From Gammaproteobacteria bacterium 50_400_T64 (GTDB lineage Bacteria > Pseudomonadota > Gammaproteobacteria > Pseudomonadales > Porticoccaceae), in the NCBI GenBank assembly GCA_002162755.1, contig MAAS01000009.1, positions 1-62,195 on the forward strand: DNA of 62,195 bases, given 5' to 3'. A program made the translations under genes and the position numbers. This document shows positions 27,280-35,658 of this stretch, piece after piece; position 1 is the first letter of the stretch; each line of letters begins with the position of its first letter. Below the pieces are notes generated by a model, which saw nothing but the letters and a program-made list of their open reading frames with translations, was not told the DNA's origin and ran no database searches.

Positions 27280-27903
27280 ATGGACGAGAAGCAGAATCAG
27301 CAAGCAAGCGATGAAGAACGCCATAAGCGCAAAATGGCAAAGCAAAAAGCCAGTGTTGATCACGGTATTAATGCCGCTCAACAAGAGCGCGGCGTGCTGA
27401 TTCTGCTCACTGGTGACGGCAAAGGTAAAAGCAGTTCGGCCTTTGGCATGGTGATGCGCAGTCTCGGCTACGGCTACAAAGTGGGTATCGTGCAATTTAT
27501 TAAGGGCGTGCAATTGTCGGGTGAAGATATATTTATCCGCGAGCGCCACCCCGAGGTTGAGCTTTATCAAATGGGTACCGGCTTTACCTGGGATACACAG
27601 GATAAAGCGGGTGACATTGCCGCCGCTGAAGCCACCTGGGCGGTGGCGGAGCGTATGCTCGCCGATGCCAGCCTGCATTTGGTGGTGCTCGACGAACTGA
27701 CCTATATGCTGGGCTTTAAATATCTGGACGAAAACCGGGTGCTTGAAGCCTTGCGTAATCGGCCCCCGGAGCAATCGGTCGTTATTACCGGGCGGGGCGG
27801 CGGCAGTGCCCTGCAGGAATTGGCTGATACGGTGGCTGAAATTAAAGATATTAAACATGCCTATAAAAATGGCATTAAGGCTCGGCCTGGTGTTGATTTT
27901 TAA
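27280..27903 (+). CDS. cobO: Cob(I)yrinic acid a,c-diamide adenosyltransferase
   Basis: 207 residues. The P-loop GDGKGKSSSAFG near residue 46, VQFIKG, VVLDELTYML and the final ARPGVDF are characteristic of CobO/BtuR (CobA-type) enzymes, which transfer the adenosyl group of ATP to cobalt. It acts in the cytoplasm to convert imported cobalamin into its coenzyme. It begins 33 bases after btuB. No other corrin-ring biosynthesis genes are present, which fits salvage. Confidence 0.95.
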   Translation: MDEKQNQQASDEERHKRKMAKQKASVDHGINAAQQERGVLILLTGDGKGKSSSAFGMVMRSLGYGYKVGIVQFIKGVQLSGEDIFIRERHPEVELYQMGTGFTWDTQDKAGDIAAAEATWAVAERMLADASLHLVVLDELTYMLGFKYLDENRVLEALRNRPPEQSVVITGRGGGSALQELADTVAEIKDIKHAYKNGIKARPGVDF

Positions 27904-27963
27904 CGTGTTGATTATTAAAAGGTCGCGGGCATGTTTGCGGTTTAAATCAGGCGGGCATTATTT

Positions 27964-29043
27964 GTGTCGCGGCTGAAGCCCTCGGTATTTTTGTGGTTGG
28001 CGGGCCTGGCATTGCTGCCTGCTATGTTGGCGGGCCTGCTCCTTGGCCCGGTGACTATTCCTTTTAGTGCGCTTGCCGATGGTTTAAGCAGTGGGCTTTC
28101 AATAGCGGATTCCGGGGCGAGCGTCGCGCCTGAGCTGCAGCGCCAGTGGCTGATTCTGTCGGCCATCCGCTTGCCGCGCATGTTGTTGGCGGCACTGGTG
28201 GGTGCCTGTTTGGCGATTTGCGGTGCCGCGATGCAAGGCTTGTTTCGCAACCCGCTGGCAGACCCTTCGCTGATTGGTGTGTCGGCGGGGGCATCCGCCG
28301 GGGCCAGTTTTGTGATTGTCTTCGCCGGTGGCTGGTTGCAGGCGGGGCCGGGCAATGAAGCACTGGGCCTGTCGTTGTTGGCCGGGGGTGCCTTTAGCGG
28401 CGGTTTTATCGCGGTGCTGGTGGTGTATCGACTGGCAAGTTCGGCCAGTGGCCCGCTATCACGGGGCACATCGGTGGCCACTATGCTATTGGCGGGCATC
28501 GCCATTAGCGCACTGGCGGGTGCCTGTAATAGTGCCCTGAGCTTCGTGGCTGATAATGAAATGTTGCGCCGTATTAGCCTTTGGCAAATGGGCCGGCTGG
28601 ACGGTGCCAATGGGCTGCGAGTGGCGCTGGCCGGGCTGGCGCTGGTTGTGATTGTGGCTGGTTTACTTAGACAAAGTCGCGCTTTGAATGCTTTGTTATT
28701 GGGTGAATCCGAAGCGCGTTTTCTCGGCATAAATGTCGAGCAACTCAAGCGCCGCGTGGTGCTGTTGACCGCCCTCGGTGTCGGCGTTTCGGTCGCGGTG
28801 GCGGGGGCCATTGCCTTCGTTGGCCTGGTGGTGCCGCATATTGTGCGCTTGCTCATCGGTCCCGATCACCGCTTTCTGTTGCCGGGATCGGCTCTGCTCG
28901 GCGCGCTGCTGCTGGTACTTGCCGATGCCCTGTCGCGGGTCATTGTGGCACCGGCAGAACTGCCGGTGGGTATTGTGACTGCTTTACTCGGCGTGCCTTT
29001 CTTCTTCTCTTTGCTGCTTCGCCAGCGCACGCGGGTGGCTTGA
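27964..29043 (+). CDS. btuC: Vitamin B12 ABC transporter permease
   Basis: 359 residues, FecCD/BtuC family, about ten membrane helices. LPRMLLAALVGACLAICGAAMQGLFRNPLADPSLIG and GAIAFVGLVVPHIVRLLIG are the standard permease signatures, each seen here without gaps. GTG at 27964 is preceded by GGCGGG. Its stop overlaps the candidate upstream TTG start of the ATPase gene, so the two are translationally tight. Context assigns it to cobalamin rather than iron siderophores. Confidence 0.92.
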   Translation: MSRLKPSVFLWLAGLALLPAMLAGLLLGPVTIPFSALADGLSSGLSIADSGASVAPELQRQWLILSAIRLPRMLLAALVGACLAICGAAMQGLFRNPLADPSLIGVSAGASAGASFVIVFAGGWLQAGPGNEALGLSLLAGGAFSGGFIAVLVVYRLASSASGPLSRGTSVATMLLAGIAISALAGACNSALSFVADNEMLRRISLWQMGRLDGANGLRVALAGLALVVIVAGLLRQSRALNALLLGESEARFLGINVEQLKRRVVLLTALGVGVSVAVAGAIAFVGLVVPHIVRLLIGPDHRFLLPGSALLGALLLVLADALSRVIVAPAELPVGIVTALLGVPFFFSLLLRQRTRVA

Positions 29044-29045
29044 TT

Positions 29046-29819
29046 ATGTCGCTGCGTGCAGAGGGCGCTAGCCTGTCGATCCATCACAAAGCCCTGTTAC
29101 AAGCGACTGATCTTGAGCTTGTGGCCGGTGAAATCACTGTGATATGCGGGCCGAATGGCGCGGGTAAAACCAGTTTATTACGCGTGTTAACGGGGGATGC
29201 CAGCCCAAGCACAGGACAAGTGAGCTTGAACGGGCAAACACTGCAGAGCTGGCCTGCTGGGCAAAGAGCACAAACCCTGGCCGTGCTACCCCAGCATTCG
29301 AGCTTGGAGTTCGCTTTCGCGGTACAGGATGTCGTGGCACTTGGCCGCACGCCTCACAGTAGTGGTTACCAGAACGATTTACGTATCGTTAGTTCTGCCT
29401 TGGCTTCTGTTGATGGTGAGCACTTACTACGGCGCAATTACACCGAGTTATCTGGCGGCGAACAGCAGCGCGTACAGTTAGCGCGAGTGCTGGCTCAGTT
29501 GTGGGAACCTTCGTCCCACGGCGACCGGCACCTGCTGCTGGACGAGCCGACGGCTTCTCTCGATCTCGCTCATCAGGCCGTGTTACTTGCCGCGCTGCAG
29601 GATTTTGCGGCACAGGGCGTGGGTATTTGTGTGGTCGTGCACGACTTAAATTTGGCGGCGCGCATGGCCGATCGCATATTACTGATGCAGGACGGGGCGG
29701 TCGTGGCCAGTGGTTCGCCGGTGCAGGTTCTGCAGGTCGAGTTGATTGAGCGTGTGTTTGGGGTGCAGGTCGAGCTGCTTGCCCACCCTAAACGTGACAC
29801 GCCCTTAGTGGCTTTTTAG
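29046..29819 (+). CDS. btuD: Vitamin B12 ABC transporter ATP-binding protein
   Basis: 257 residues. Walker A GPNGAGKTS, Q-loop VLPQHSS, signature LSGGEQQRVQLARVLAQL, Walker B LLLDEPTASLD and switch VVVHDLN are all present. Layout matches the FepC/HmuV/BtuD group. A TTG at 29040 would overlap the btuC stop, but the ATG at 29046 is more likely given GGGTGG upstream. It powers cobalamin import with BtuC. Confidence 0.92.
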   Translation: MSLRAEGASLSIHHKALLQATDLELVAGEITVICGPNGAGKTSLLRVLTGDASPSTGQVSLNGQTLQSWPAGQRAQTLAVLPQHSSLEFAFAVQDVVALGRTPHSSGYQNDLRIVSSALASVDGEHLLRRNYTELSGGEQQRVQLARVLAQLWEPSSHGDRHLLLDEPTASLDLAHQAVLLAALQDFAAQGVGICVVVHDLNLAARMADRILLMQDGAVVASGSPVQVLQVELIERVFGVQVELLAHPKRDTPLVAF

Positions 29820-29824
29820 CGCTG

Positions 29825-30721
29825 ATGGAGGGAGTGCTGACGAATGTTCGAATGAAAGTACATTTAATGCTGCTTGTTCTATGCTGCTTTGCCGGTTCGG
29901 TGCGGGCGGAAACCCGTGTTGTCGACAGCACAGGTACTGCATTAATACTGCCGCAACCCGCCCAGCGCATTGTAAGTTTAAGCCCTCACCTTACCGAACT
30001 GCTATTTGCAGCAGGTGCAGGTGAGCAACTTGTCGGCACGGTCGATTACAGTGATTACCCACTAGCGGCACTGGAAATTCCTCGGGTGGGCGCTTATAAC
30101 TCGATCTCTTACGAGGCCATTATCAATTTGTCGCCCGACCTGGTGCTGGCCTGGGGTACGGGTAATGGTGGCGAGATGATCTCCCGACTCAAAGCGCTTG
30201 GCCTGAGGGTTTATGTTGATGAGCCAGGCTCGCTTGAGTCGATTGGCGAAACGCTGGGCAATCTCGGCCAGCTGGCGGGAACGCAGCGTCAGGCCAATTA
30301 TGCGCAGAGTCAGTATTGGCATAAGTTATCCGATCTGCGTCGCCTCTATAGCCAGCAACGTCCCTTGTCTGTGTTTTATCAAATTTGGAATGAGCCGCTG
30401 CTCACTATTAATGGCGAGCATCTGATATCCGAAGTGATTCAACTTTGCGGCGGGCGCAATGTCTTCGCCAGTGCTTTGCCGCTGGTGCCGAAGCTGAGTG
30501 TTGAGTCGGTGATAGCAGTGAACCCGCAGGTCATTGTCGCCAGCGGGGAAGAGCAGCAGCGGCGCGAATGGCTAAAAGCCTGGCAGGCATGGCCAATGCT
30601 GGATGCGGTTAAATCGCAGCACCTCTATTTTGTGCCCGCCAGTTTATTACAGCGCCATACACCGCGAATTTTAGAGGGGGCTGAGTTGCTTTGCCGGCAA
30701 CTAGAGGCGGCACGGCAGTAA
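29825..30721 (+). CDS. btuF: Periplasmic cobalamin-binding protein
   Basis: 298 residues from ATG 29825; the signal peptide proper starts at MKVHLML (29852) and ends near SVRA-ET. The body is a helical-backbone metal/cobalamin-binding fold with RIVSLSPHLTELLFAAGAG, VGAYNSISYEAIINLSPDLV and VSVNPQVI-type segments, as in BtuF. It captures cobalamin in the periplasm and delivers it to BtuCD. GGAGGGAG lies between the two candidate starts, leaving the exact start uncertain. It is the last gene of the B12 operon. Confidence 0.9.
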   Translation: MEGVLTNVRMKVHLMLLVLCCFAGSVRAETRVVDSTGTALILPQPAQRIVSLSPHLTELLFAAGAGEQLVGTVDYSDYPLAALEIPRVGAYNSISYEAIINLSPDLVLAWGTGNGGEMISRLKALGLRVYVDEPGSLESIGETLGNLGQLAGTQRQANYAQSQYWHKLSDLRRLYSQQRPLSVFYQIWNEPLLTINGEHLISEVIQLCGGRNVFASALPLVPKLSVESVIAVNPQVIVASGEEQQRREWLKAWQAWPMLDAVKSQHLYFVPASLLQRHTPRILEGAELLCRQLEAARQ

Positions 30722-30729
30722 ATATTTGT

Positions 30730-30765
30730 GGCCCCTGGCTGATGAAAAACCAGCAGGGGCCGAGT
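30730..30765. terminator. Terminator between btuF and amtB
   Basis: GGCCCCTG (30730-30737) pairs with CAGGGGCC (30754-30761), with extra inner pairing and a GAGTTTT tail. It lies between two converging genes and probably serves the B12 operon, perhaps both directions. Confidence 0.75.
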
Positions 30766-30775
30766 TTTACCGCGC

Positions 30776-32098
30776 TTACAAGTCGTAGCCGCGTTCGTCG
30801 TGGAGGACGATATCCAGCCCTTCGGTCTCTTCGTCACTGGTGACCCGCAGGCCCATCAATGCGTCGAGTACTTTAAGCAAAATGTAGGTGATGACTGCGG
30901 TATAAATAAACGTGGCTGCAACACCGATCGCCTGTACGCCCATCTGTTTGGCCATGGTCATGCCTTCAGCATAGCCCTGGCCGCTAAAAACGCCGAGTTG
31001 GTCTGAGGCAAAAAAGCCCGCCAGCAGGGTGCCGATAATGCCGCCCACACCGTGTACGGGGAAGACGTCTAGCGAGTCATCAATCTTGAATTTCTGTTTG
31101 ATCGCCTGGGTGGCGAAGTAGCAAACGATACCCGCGCCAAAGCCGATCAGTAATGCGCCGCCGGGGCCAACAAAGCCCGATGCGGGGGTGATGGTGCCGA
31201 GCCCGGCAACCATACCGGTGACGATACCCAGCACCGAGGGTTTGCCGTGGCGAATCCACTCCATCATCATCCACGACAGTGAGCCCGCCGCTGCCGAAAT
31301 GTGAGTCACCAGCATGGCCATACCTGCATCGCCATTGGCCGCCAGTGCCGAGCCGCCATTAAAGCCAAACCAGCCGACCCAGAGCATGCCTGCGCCCATC
31401 ACGGTCATGGTCATATTATGGGGCGGCATGGCGTGTACGCCGAAACCTTTGCGGTTGCCGACGACCATGGCAGCGACCAGCGCCGCGACACCGGCAGTGA
31501 CGTGTACAACAGTGCCGCCAGCGAAGTCGAGCAGACCCATTTGGCCCAGCCAGCCGCCGCCCCACACCCAGTGGGTGACGGGTACATAGACCAGCAGTAG
31601 CCAGAGCATGCTGAACACCATCATGGTCGAGAAGCGAACACGTTCGGCGAAGGCACCGATAATCAGCGCCGGGGTAATGATGGCGAAGGTCATTTGAAAC
31701 AGGGCGAATACGCTTTCGGGGATATCACCACTCACCGTTGATTCACTCATGTTGGCAAACAGCACCTGGTCGAAACTGCCTATCCAGTTGTTCATGCTAC
31801 CGCCGTCGCCAAAGGCCAGGCTGTAACCGCAAACCAGCCACACAATTGAAGCACCACAGGTGATGGCGAAGCACTGCATCAGCACCGACAGCACATTTTT
31901 ACTGCGCACCAAACCGCCGTAAAACAGCGACAAGCCGGGCACCGTCATAAACAGCACTAGGGCAGTAGACGTCATAATCCACGCGGTATTAGCGCTGTTG
32001 ATTTCATCGGCAAAGCCGGTGGTCGGGGCTACAATGAGCGTGAGAAGCAGTGCGAGCAAGCCGGCACCGGGCACAGGTTTTTGAAGAGTTGAAAGCAT
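30776..32098 (-). CDS. amtB: Ammonium transporter
   Basis: 440 residues with an N-terminal signal-like segment ending GFADE and about 11 membrane helices. Family signatures are visible: MTVPGLSLFYGGLVRSKN, GGTVVHVTAGVAALVAA, the pore histidine region FPVHGVGGIIGTLL and AFAERVRFSTMM. It conducts ammonium/ammonia across the inner membrane. It usually pairs with the PII gene glnK, which is not adjacent on either side here. No sigma-54 promoter was found upstream. Confidence 0.96.
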   Translation of the reverse strand: MLSTLQKPVPGAGLLALLLTLIVAPTTGFADEINSANTAWIMTSTALVLFMTVPGLSLFYGGLVRSKNVLSVLMQCFAITCGASIVWLVCGYSLAFGDGGSMNNWIGSFDQVLFANMSESTVSGDIPESVFALFQMTFAIITPALIIGAFAERVRFSTMMVFSMLWLLLVYVPVTHWVWGGGWLGQMGLLDFAGGTVVHVTAGVAALVAAMVVGNRKGFGVHAMPPHNMTMTVMGAGMLWVGWFGFNGGSALAANGDAGMAMLVTHISAAAGSLSWMMMEWIRHGKPSVLGIVTGMVAGLGTITPASGFVGPGGALLIGFGAGIVCYFATQAIKQKFKIDDSLDVFPVHGVGGIIGTLLAGFFASDQLGVFSGQGYAEGMTMAKQMGVQAIGVAATFIYTAVITYILLKVLDALMGLRVTSDEETEGLDIVLHDERGYDL

Positions 32099-32402
32099 TG
32101 AATATCGCCTTTTGAAATGGGGCAGGTGACTGGTTATTGGTCTGCTGTAAAACGCACCCTATTAGTGACTAAATAAAAGTCGTGTGCAATTTTAGTGAAA
32201 AGAGGGGATATATCTAGCTTTTTTACTCAAATGAGTCGTATTTTGGTGCAGGCAAAGTAGATGGGCGCTCTATGAGGTCGCGCACGTTATGGGTCTATCG
32301 ACGTTAGTACCGGCGTCTTCCCTTGATCTCGATTACAGTGGGATAAGGTGTTGCAGGCTATAATTAAATTTCAATACCGTTGTAAAAAGAGAGGATAAGC
32401 TG
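32099..32402. other. Divergent intergenic region between amtB and DUF4404 gene
   Basis: 304 bases without a coding frame. It must carry both promoters. I see one NtrC-type half-site TGGTGCA (32244-32250) but no partner or -24/-12 element, and an AGAGAGGA ribosome site just before the gene at 32403. Confidence 0.5.
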
Positions 32403-32675
32403 ATGACAGAAGAAACCTTACTCGAGCGCGCGCAAGCACTTCGTGACGAGCTGGAAAAAGCGAGCAATATTGACGCCGAAAAGAGTTATCTGGTGGGTAG
32501 TTTGTTGAGCGAGATAGTCGTTCACGCAACCAGTGATGAGGAGGGTGAAAAAGAGCCCGCTGAAAAGTACAGTGACAGCTTGCGGAATCAGGTGGCTCAC
32601 TTCGAGGCGGATCACCCTAAAATTGCCGGCATGATAGAAAGCCTGGCAACGATGTTATCTAACCTGGGTATTTAA
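32403..32675 (+). CDS. DUF4404-like small helical protein
   Basis: 90 residues, acidic and helical. An N-terminal coiled-coil-like stretch (LLERAQALRDELEKA), a charged middle (DEEGEKEPAEKYSD) and a C-terminal HFEADHPKIAGMIESLATML ending LGI resemble the DUF4404 family by eye. There is no signal peptide or membrane helix, so it is cytoplasmic. The ribosome site is AGAGAGGA. No function is known. Confidence 0.65.
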   Translation: MTEETLLERAQALRDELEKASNIDAEKSYLVGSLLSEIVVHATSDEEGEKEPAEKYSDSLRNQVAHFEADHPKIAGMIESLATMLSNLGI

Positions 32676-32886
32676 CGACTAACTTTAGCGGACGCTTTTT
32701 ACGGTCAGGTACACGTTTTTGTTAGGGCTTGGTTGGGATAAACATTGCCGGTAAAAAAGACTGACTGGCAAGAGTTTGCCTGTTGAAACAAGGATTATTA
32801 TCGCTGGCATAAGCCTATAAGCAATATTATGAAATGGCCTGTTTTTTGCTTTATTCTGCATATTGTTTACTTTATAGGTAATCTTT

Positions 32887-33327
32887 ATGCACATTAATAA
32901 TAGCCAAGCAAACTATATTGACCATAGACAAAATAGAACACCCAATATTTCGAATAATTTAGGTGTGCCCACACCAAATAAGAGCGAAAGAGACACGGTG
33001 AGTATTAGTGATGCGGGGCTAAATGCCACAGCCAGCTGGCAGAATATTGCAAATAATTATGACGTCACAAATATATCGCAAAATGAAATGGCTAATATGG
33101 TTTCGAGTTTACTTGACGAGCAATTAGTATCATCTACTGATGGTTTATATTTAATGGCACCTCGCAGTATGAATGTAGATCCTGAAATGAAATTTGATCT
33201 TTTAGCAACAACAGAGAAGGCCTTGAGTTTTGCAAAAGAAAATGGAGGGCCAGTTGACGGCATTAGGAGTCAAGAAAGAGTTGTTGATATTTTAAAGAAT
33301 CTTCAAGAGTTATTCAGCAAGACATAG
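32887..33327 (+). CDS. Hypothetical protein, AT-rich gene
   Basis: 146 residues, soluble, with an Asn/Ser-rich N-terminus and the segment RDTVSISDAG (an element seen in many small gammaproteobacterial hypothetical proteins). A region NYDVTNISQNEMANMVSSLL then an acidic/hydrophobic C-terminus follows. There is no signal peptide. Codon use is clearly AT-richer than the neighbours, suggesting acquired DNA. A TAGGTAATCTTT stretch precedes the ATG. Function is unknown. Confidence 0.65.
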   Translation: MHINNSQANYIDHRQNRTPNISNNLGVPTPNKSERDTVSISDAGLNATASWQNIANNYDVTNISQNEMANMVSSLLDEQLVSSTDGLYLMAPRSMNVDPEMKFDLLATTEKALSFAKENGGPVDGIRSQERVVDILKNLQELFSKT

Positions 33328-33379
33328 GCTGATTGAGAGTCTTGGCAACCTGTGAGTGGCGCGCCTTTCTGACGGGGCC

Positions 33380-34345
33380 TTATAAGCCTGAGGCAAACCT
33401 TGCGCTGATATACCAGGTAGCCCCAGACCCGGCGAGCAGAAAAGCCAGACTCCAGCCAATAGCGTGCCAGCGGTAGCGACTGCTGAGGGCATCTTGCTCA
33501 TCGCTGCCAATGAGGAAGGGCAGGCCCGTATCGCTCGGTTTGACGATGGCGTGTTCTTTTTCTTGCTGAGAGGTCTCTCGCTGTTGTTTTAATGCTTCTT
33601 TTTTAGCGGCCTGCTGCACGTTTTTCCACTCGGCAATATCCAGCTTGCCGTCACCATTGCGGTCGTACTGTTCCAGTAAGCCCGCAAAATCCTGTTTCCA
33701 CGAGCGCAGAATATTACCGGTCATTTTTTCGACAGAAAGACTGCGTTTGCCCGCACTGTCAGTGGTGAAGTGTCCGAGTATATACAGAGGGTCGTGCTCT
33801 TTAATCATGCGTTCGGTGTAGCGATAGCGAGCGCCAAAACCAATATTTGTTGTCAGTAAGCTCGCCCATGTGCTCGATGCTTTTGTGCCGCTCCCGCCAA
33901 GCGGGTGTCGTTGCCGGCCCTGCCACTGCCTGTGGTGGCGTGACGAGAGATCAGCGCCTTTGGGCATAACCTGGCACAGGCCACTGGAATCGTCGATGTT
34001 AAAGGCCTGTTCGCTAGAGCCGCTTTCCAGCTTTACCCAGCTACTCGACTTGCCGCTGCTTTTGTACTGCTCAATGGAGTAATACCACCACAAGCAGGGT
34101 GTGGCGCTTAGTGGTGCGGCCAAATGTTCGCCATGGGTTTTCGCCACGCCAATCAGCTCGGTAAAGCCCTGGCTGGCGGAGCGAATCAGAGAGGTTGGCA
34201 TATCCTCGATCAAACGAGACTTTTTAAAGTTTCGATAGGCCAGATACAGCGCAAAAGATGCTGCAGCCAGTAGCAAAACGGCCCAAAGAAGAAATTGCGC
34301 CATGGGCTCGCCGGCAATACAGGGCCGACAGAAAAAATTATTCAT
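33380..34345 (-). CDS. GIDE-like membrane protein with EF-hand, LemA partner
   Basis: 321 residues (or 307 if it starts at ATG 34303, just before MAQFLLWAVLLL). It has an N-terminal membrane helix, a central region like the GIDE domain (LIEDMPTSLIRSASQGFTELIGVAK, then CLWWYYSIEQY), a canonical EF-hand DRNGDGKLDIAEW near 235-250, and a C-terminal membrane helix (WHAIGWSLAFLLAGSG). The GIDE fold occurs in the mitochondrial E3 ligase MUL1 and in bacterial LemA-linked proteins. It follows lemA after 28 bases on the same strand, supporting a joint role at the membrane. Calcium binding is inferred. Confidence 0.75.
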   Translation of the reverse strand: MNNFFCRPCIAGEPMAQFLLWAVLLLAAASFALYLAYRNFKKSRLIEDMPTSLIRSASQGFTELIGVAKTHGEHLAAPLSATPCLWWYYSIEQYKSSGKSSSWVKLESGSSEQAFNIDDSSGLCQVMPKGADLSSRHHRQWQGRQRHPLGGSGTKASSTWASLLTTNIGFGARYRYTERMIKEHDPLYILGHFTTDSAGKRSLSVEKMTGNILRSWKQDFAGLLEQYDRNGDGKLDIAEWKNVQQAAKKEALKQQRETSQQEKEHAIVKPSDTGLPFLIGSDEQDALSSRYRWHAIGWSLAFLLAGSGATWYISARFASGL

Positions 34346-34373
34346 GCTGCTTTAATCGCCGTTAATGACAGAA

Positions 34374-34949
34374 TCAAGAATTGAAAAGCGATTTAACATT
34401 CACATCACTCAACTCAGCCTCTGAAAACTCCAGCAGCTCGTGGGCTTTGAAGTTGAAACGACTAGCGATGATCACATCGGGGAACTGCTCAATGCGGGTG
34501 TTGTTGATATTGACCGCCTCGTTATACAGCTCACGTCGGTCGGCAATACCATTTTCAAGATCGGTAATGCGCCCCTGCAGGTGTTGAAAAGAATCATTGG
34601 CTTTTAACTCGGGATAATTTTCTGCCAGCGCAAACAACTTTCCCAGTCCGCTACGCAACTGGGTTTCGGCCGAACCGAGGGCATTCATGTTCTGGCTTTC
34701 CCGCGCACTGGCGACAGAGTTGCGCGCTGAAATCACCTTCTCCAGCGTGTCCTGCTCGTAGCCCATATATTGCTTACAGGTTTCGACCAGCTTGGGTAGT
34801 TCGTCGTGACGCTGCTTGAGTAGCACATCAATATTGGCCCAGGCCTTGGCAACGCGATGCTTGATAGCAACCAGGTTGTTGTAAATGACGACAAGATAGC
34901 CAGCGACCAGTAGCAGTACGCCAATAATGAAAAACCATGTGATGCTCAT
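34374..34949 (-). CDS. lemA: LemA family protein
   Basis: 191 residues, standard LemA length. One N-terminal membrane helix (FFIIGVLLLVAGYLVVIY) is followed by the diagnostic YNNLV..KHRVAKAWANIDVLLKQRHDELPKLVE region and a helical cytoplasmic/periplasmic domain ending FSEAELSDVNVKSLF. The family is common and membrane-bound but its role is not settled. It is upstream of, and probably co-transcribed with, the GIDE-like gene. An IS3-type scar lies just upstream of its start. Confidence 0.94.
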   Translation of the reverse strand: MSITWFFIIGVLLLVAGYLVVIYNNLVAIKHRVAKAWANIDVLLKQRHDELPKLVETCKQYMGYEQDTLEKVISARNSVASARESQNMNALGSAETQLRSGLGKLFALAENYPELKANDSFQHLQGRITDLENGIADRRELYNEAVNINNTRIEQFPDVIIASRFNFKAHELLEFSEAELSDVNVKSLFNS

Positions 34950-35088
34950 TTTTACGCTTCCCTATAAAAATAGAGATGGAGGATAGTGGCTATTGGATGG
35001 AGCGACAGCGAAGTGGTTCTCGGTAAAGAATACAGTCATCAAAAAAAGAAGAGGTCTCGTTCCCATGCTCCGCGAGGGGATTCTAAAT

Positions 35089-35268
35089 ATGCACGTCTTC
35101 AGAACATTAACGGAAGTGCGAGAACTGACAGAAGATTGGGTGCGCGAATACAACGAAGAACGGCCTCACGATTCCCTGAATGATCTTACGCCCTGGGAAT
35201 ACCTGGCCCAACATGAACTGCGGGAAAACTCTAATTTAGGACGCCACTAAAAAGGGGAGGTTTACAGA
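35089..35268 (+). mobile_element. IS3-family transposase OrfB C-terminal remnant
   Basis: The frame reads MHVFRTLTEVRELTEDWV then REYNEERPHDSLNDLTPWEY and stops at 35250. This is the conserved C-terminus of IS3-family OrfB integrases; the catalytic DDE core is entirely missing. After the stop, the sequence up to TTTACA at 35268 looks like an IS right end. No matching left end or OrfA is found, so the element is dead. An upstream ATG at 34993 only extends the frame into unrelated sequence. Confidence 0.82.
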
Positions 35269-35466
35269 GAAAGAGCTGCGTAGACTTTATGTCCGGCAAT
35301 TGGATGATGCTTTTTATCTGCTCTCAGATACGCCTGTCCTGGGAAATGAAAACAGGGCTGTCGAAAATTTCCTGTTGCTAGTCATGTGGTTTTCTATCGC
35401 GGAGTCGGTTCATCTGAAATTAAAGTTGTCCGCATATTACATGAACGGATGGATGTAAAAATTTAG
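35267..35466 (+). pseudogene. ParE/RelE-type toxin remnant, frameshifted
   Basis: Directly after the IS end one frame reads EKELRRLYVRQLDDAFYLL then SDTPVLGNEN; the neighbouring frame continues FPVASHVVFYRGVGSSEIKV then VRILHERMDVKI and TAG at 35466. Together these follow the ParE toxin family order (YxxQL, P-xLG, FPVxxHVxFYR, VxRILHxRMD). The N-terminus is replaced by the IS scar, and a frameshift splits the rest. No antitoxin gene is recognised. The toxin is therefore inactive. Confidence 0.82.
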
Positions 35467-35658
35467 CTTGGTGCCCGATAGTTCCTAGGCATGGGTTTGC
35501 AATTAAGTATCCTGCCTTTATTTAACTTTGGAGCCGAAAATCGAGTGTTTAAAGTCGAGACTGGCCCAAATACTTCGCCCCCAATATTTCTTAAGATGCT
35601 CTTTTTTATCCTGTTCTTGATAATGCATATTAGGTGTTGTCGAGAACACTTCCAAAAG

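Noticed and set aside
27253-27858. 201-residue open frame antisense to cobO
   Set aside because: It mirrors a well-supported adenosyltransferase and shows no family features of its own.
32099-32402. Sigma-54 promoter for amtB
   Set aside because: Only a single TGGTGCA half-site is present and no -24/-12 pair on the minus strand.
35056-35074. REP-like string TCGTTCCCATGCTCCGCG
   Set aside because: It resembles a repeat seen in some proteobacteria but has no second copy or inverted partner here.
34993-35088. Upstream part of the IS3 frame starting at 34993
   Set aside because: The residues before MHVFRT do not fit OrfB, so this is unrelated sequence read through by chance.
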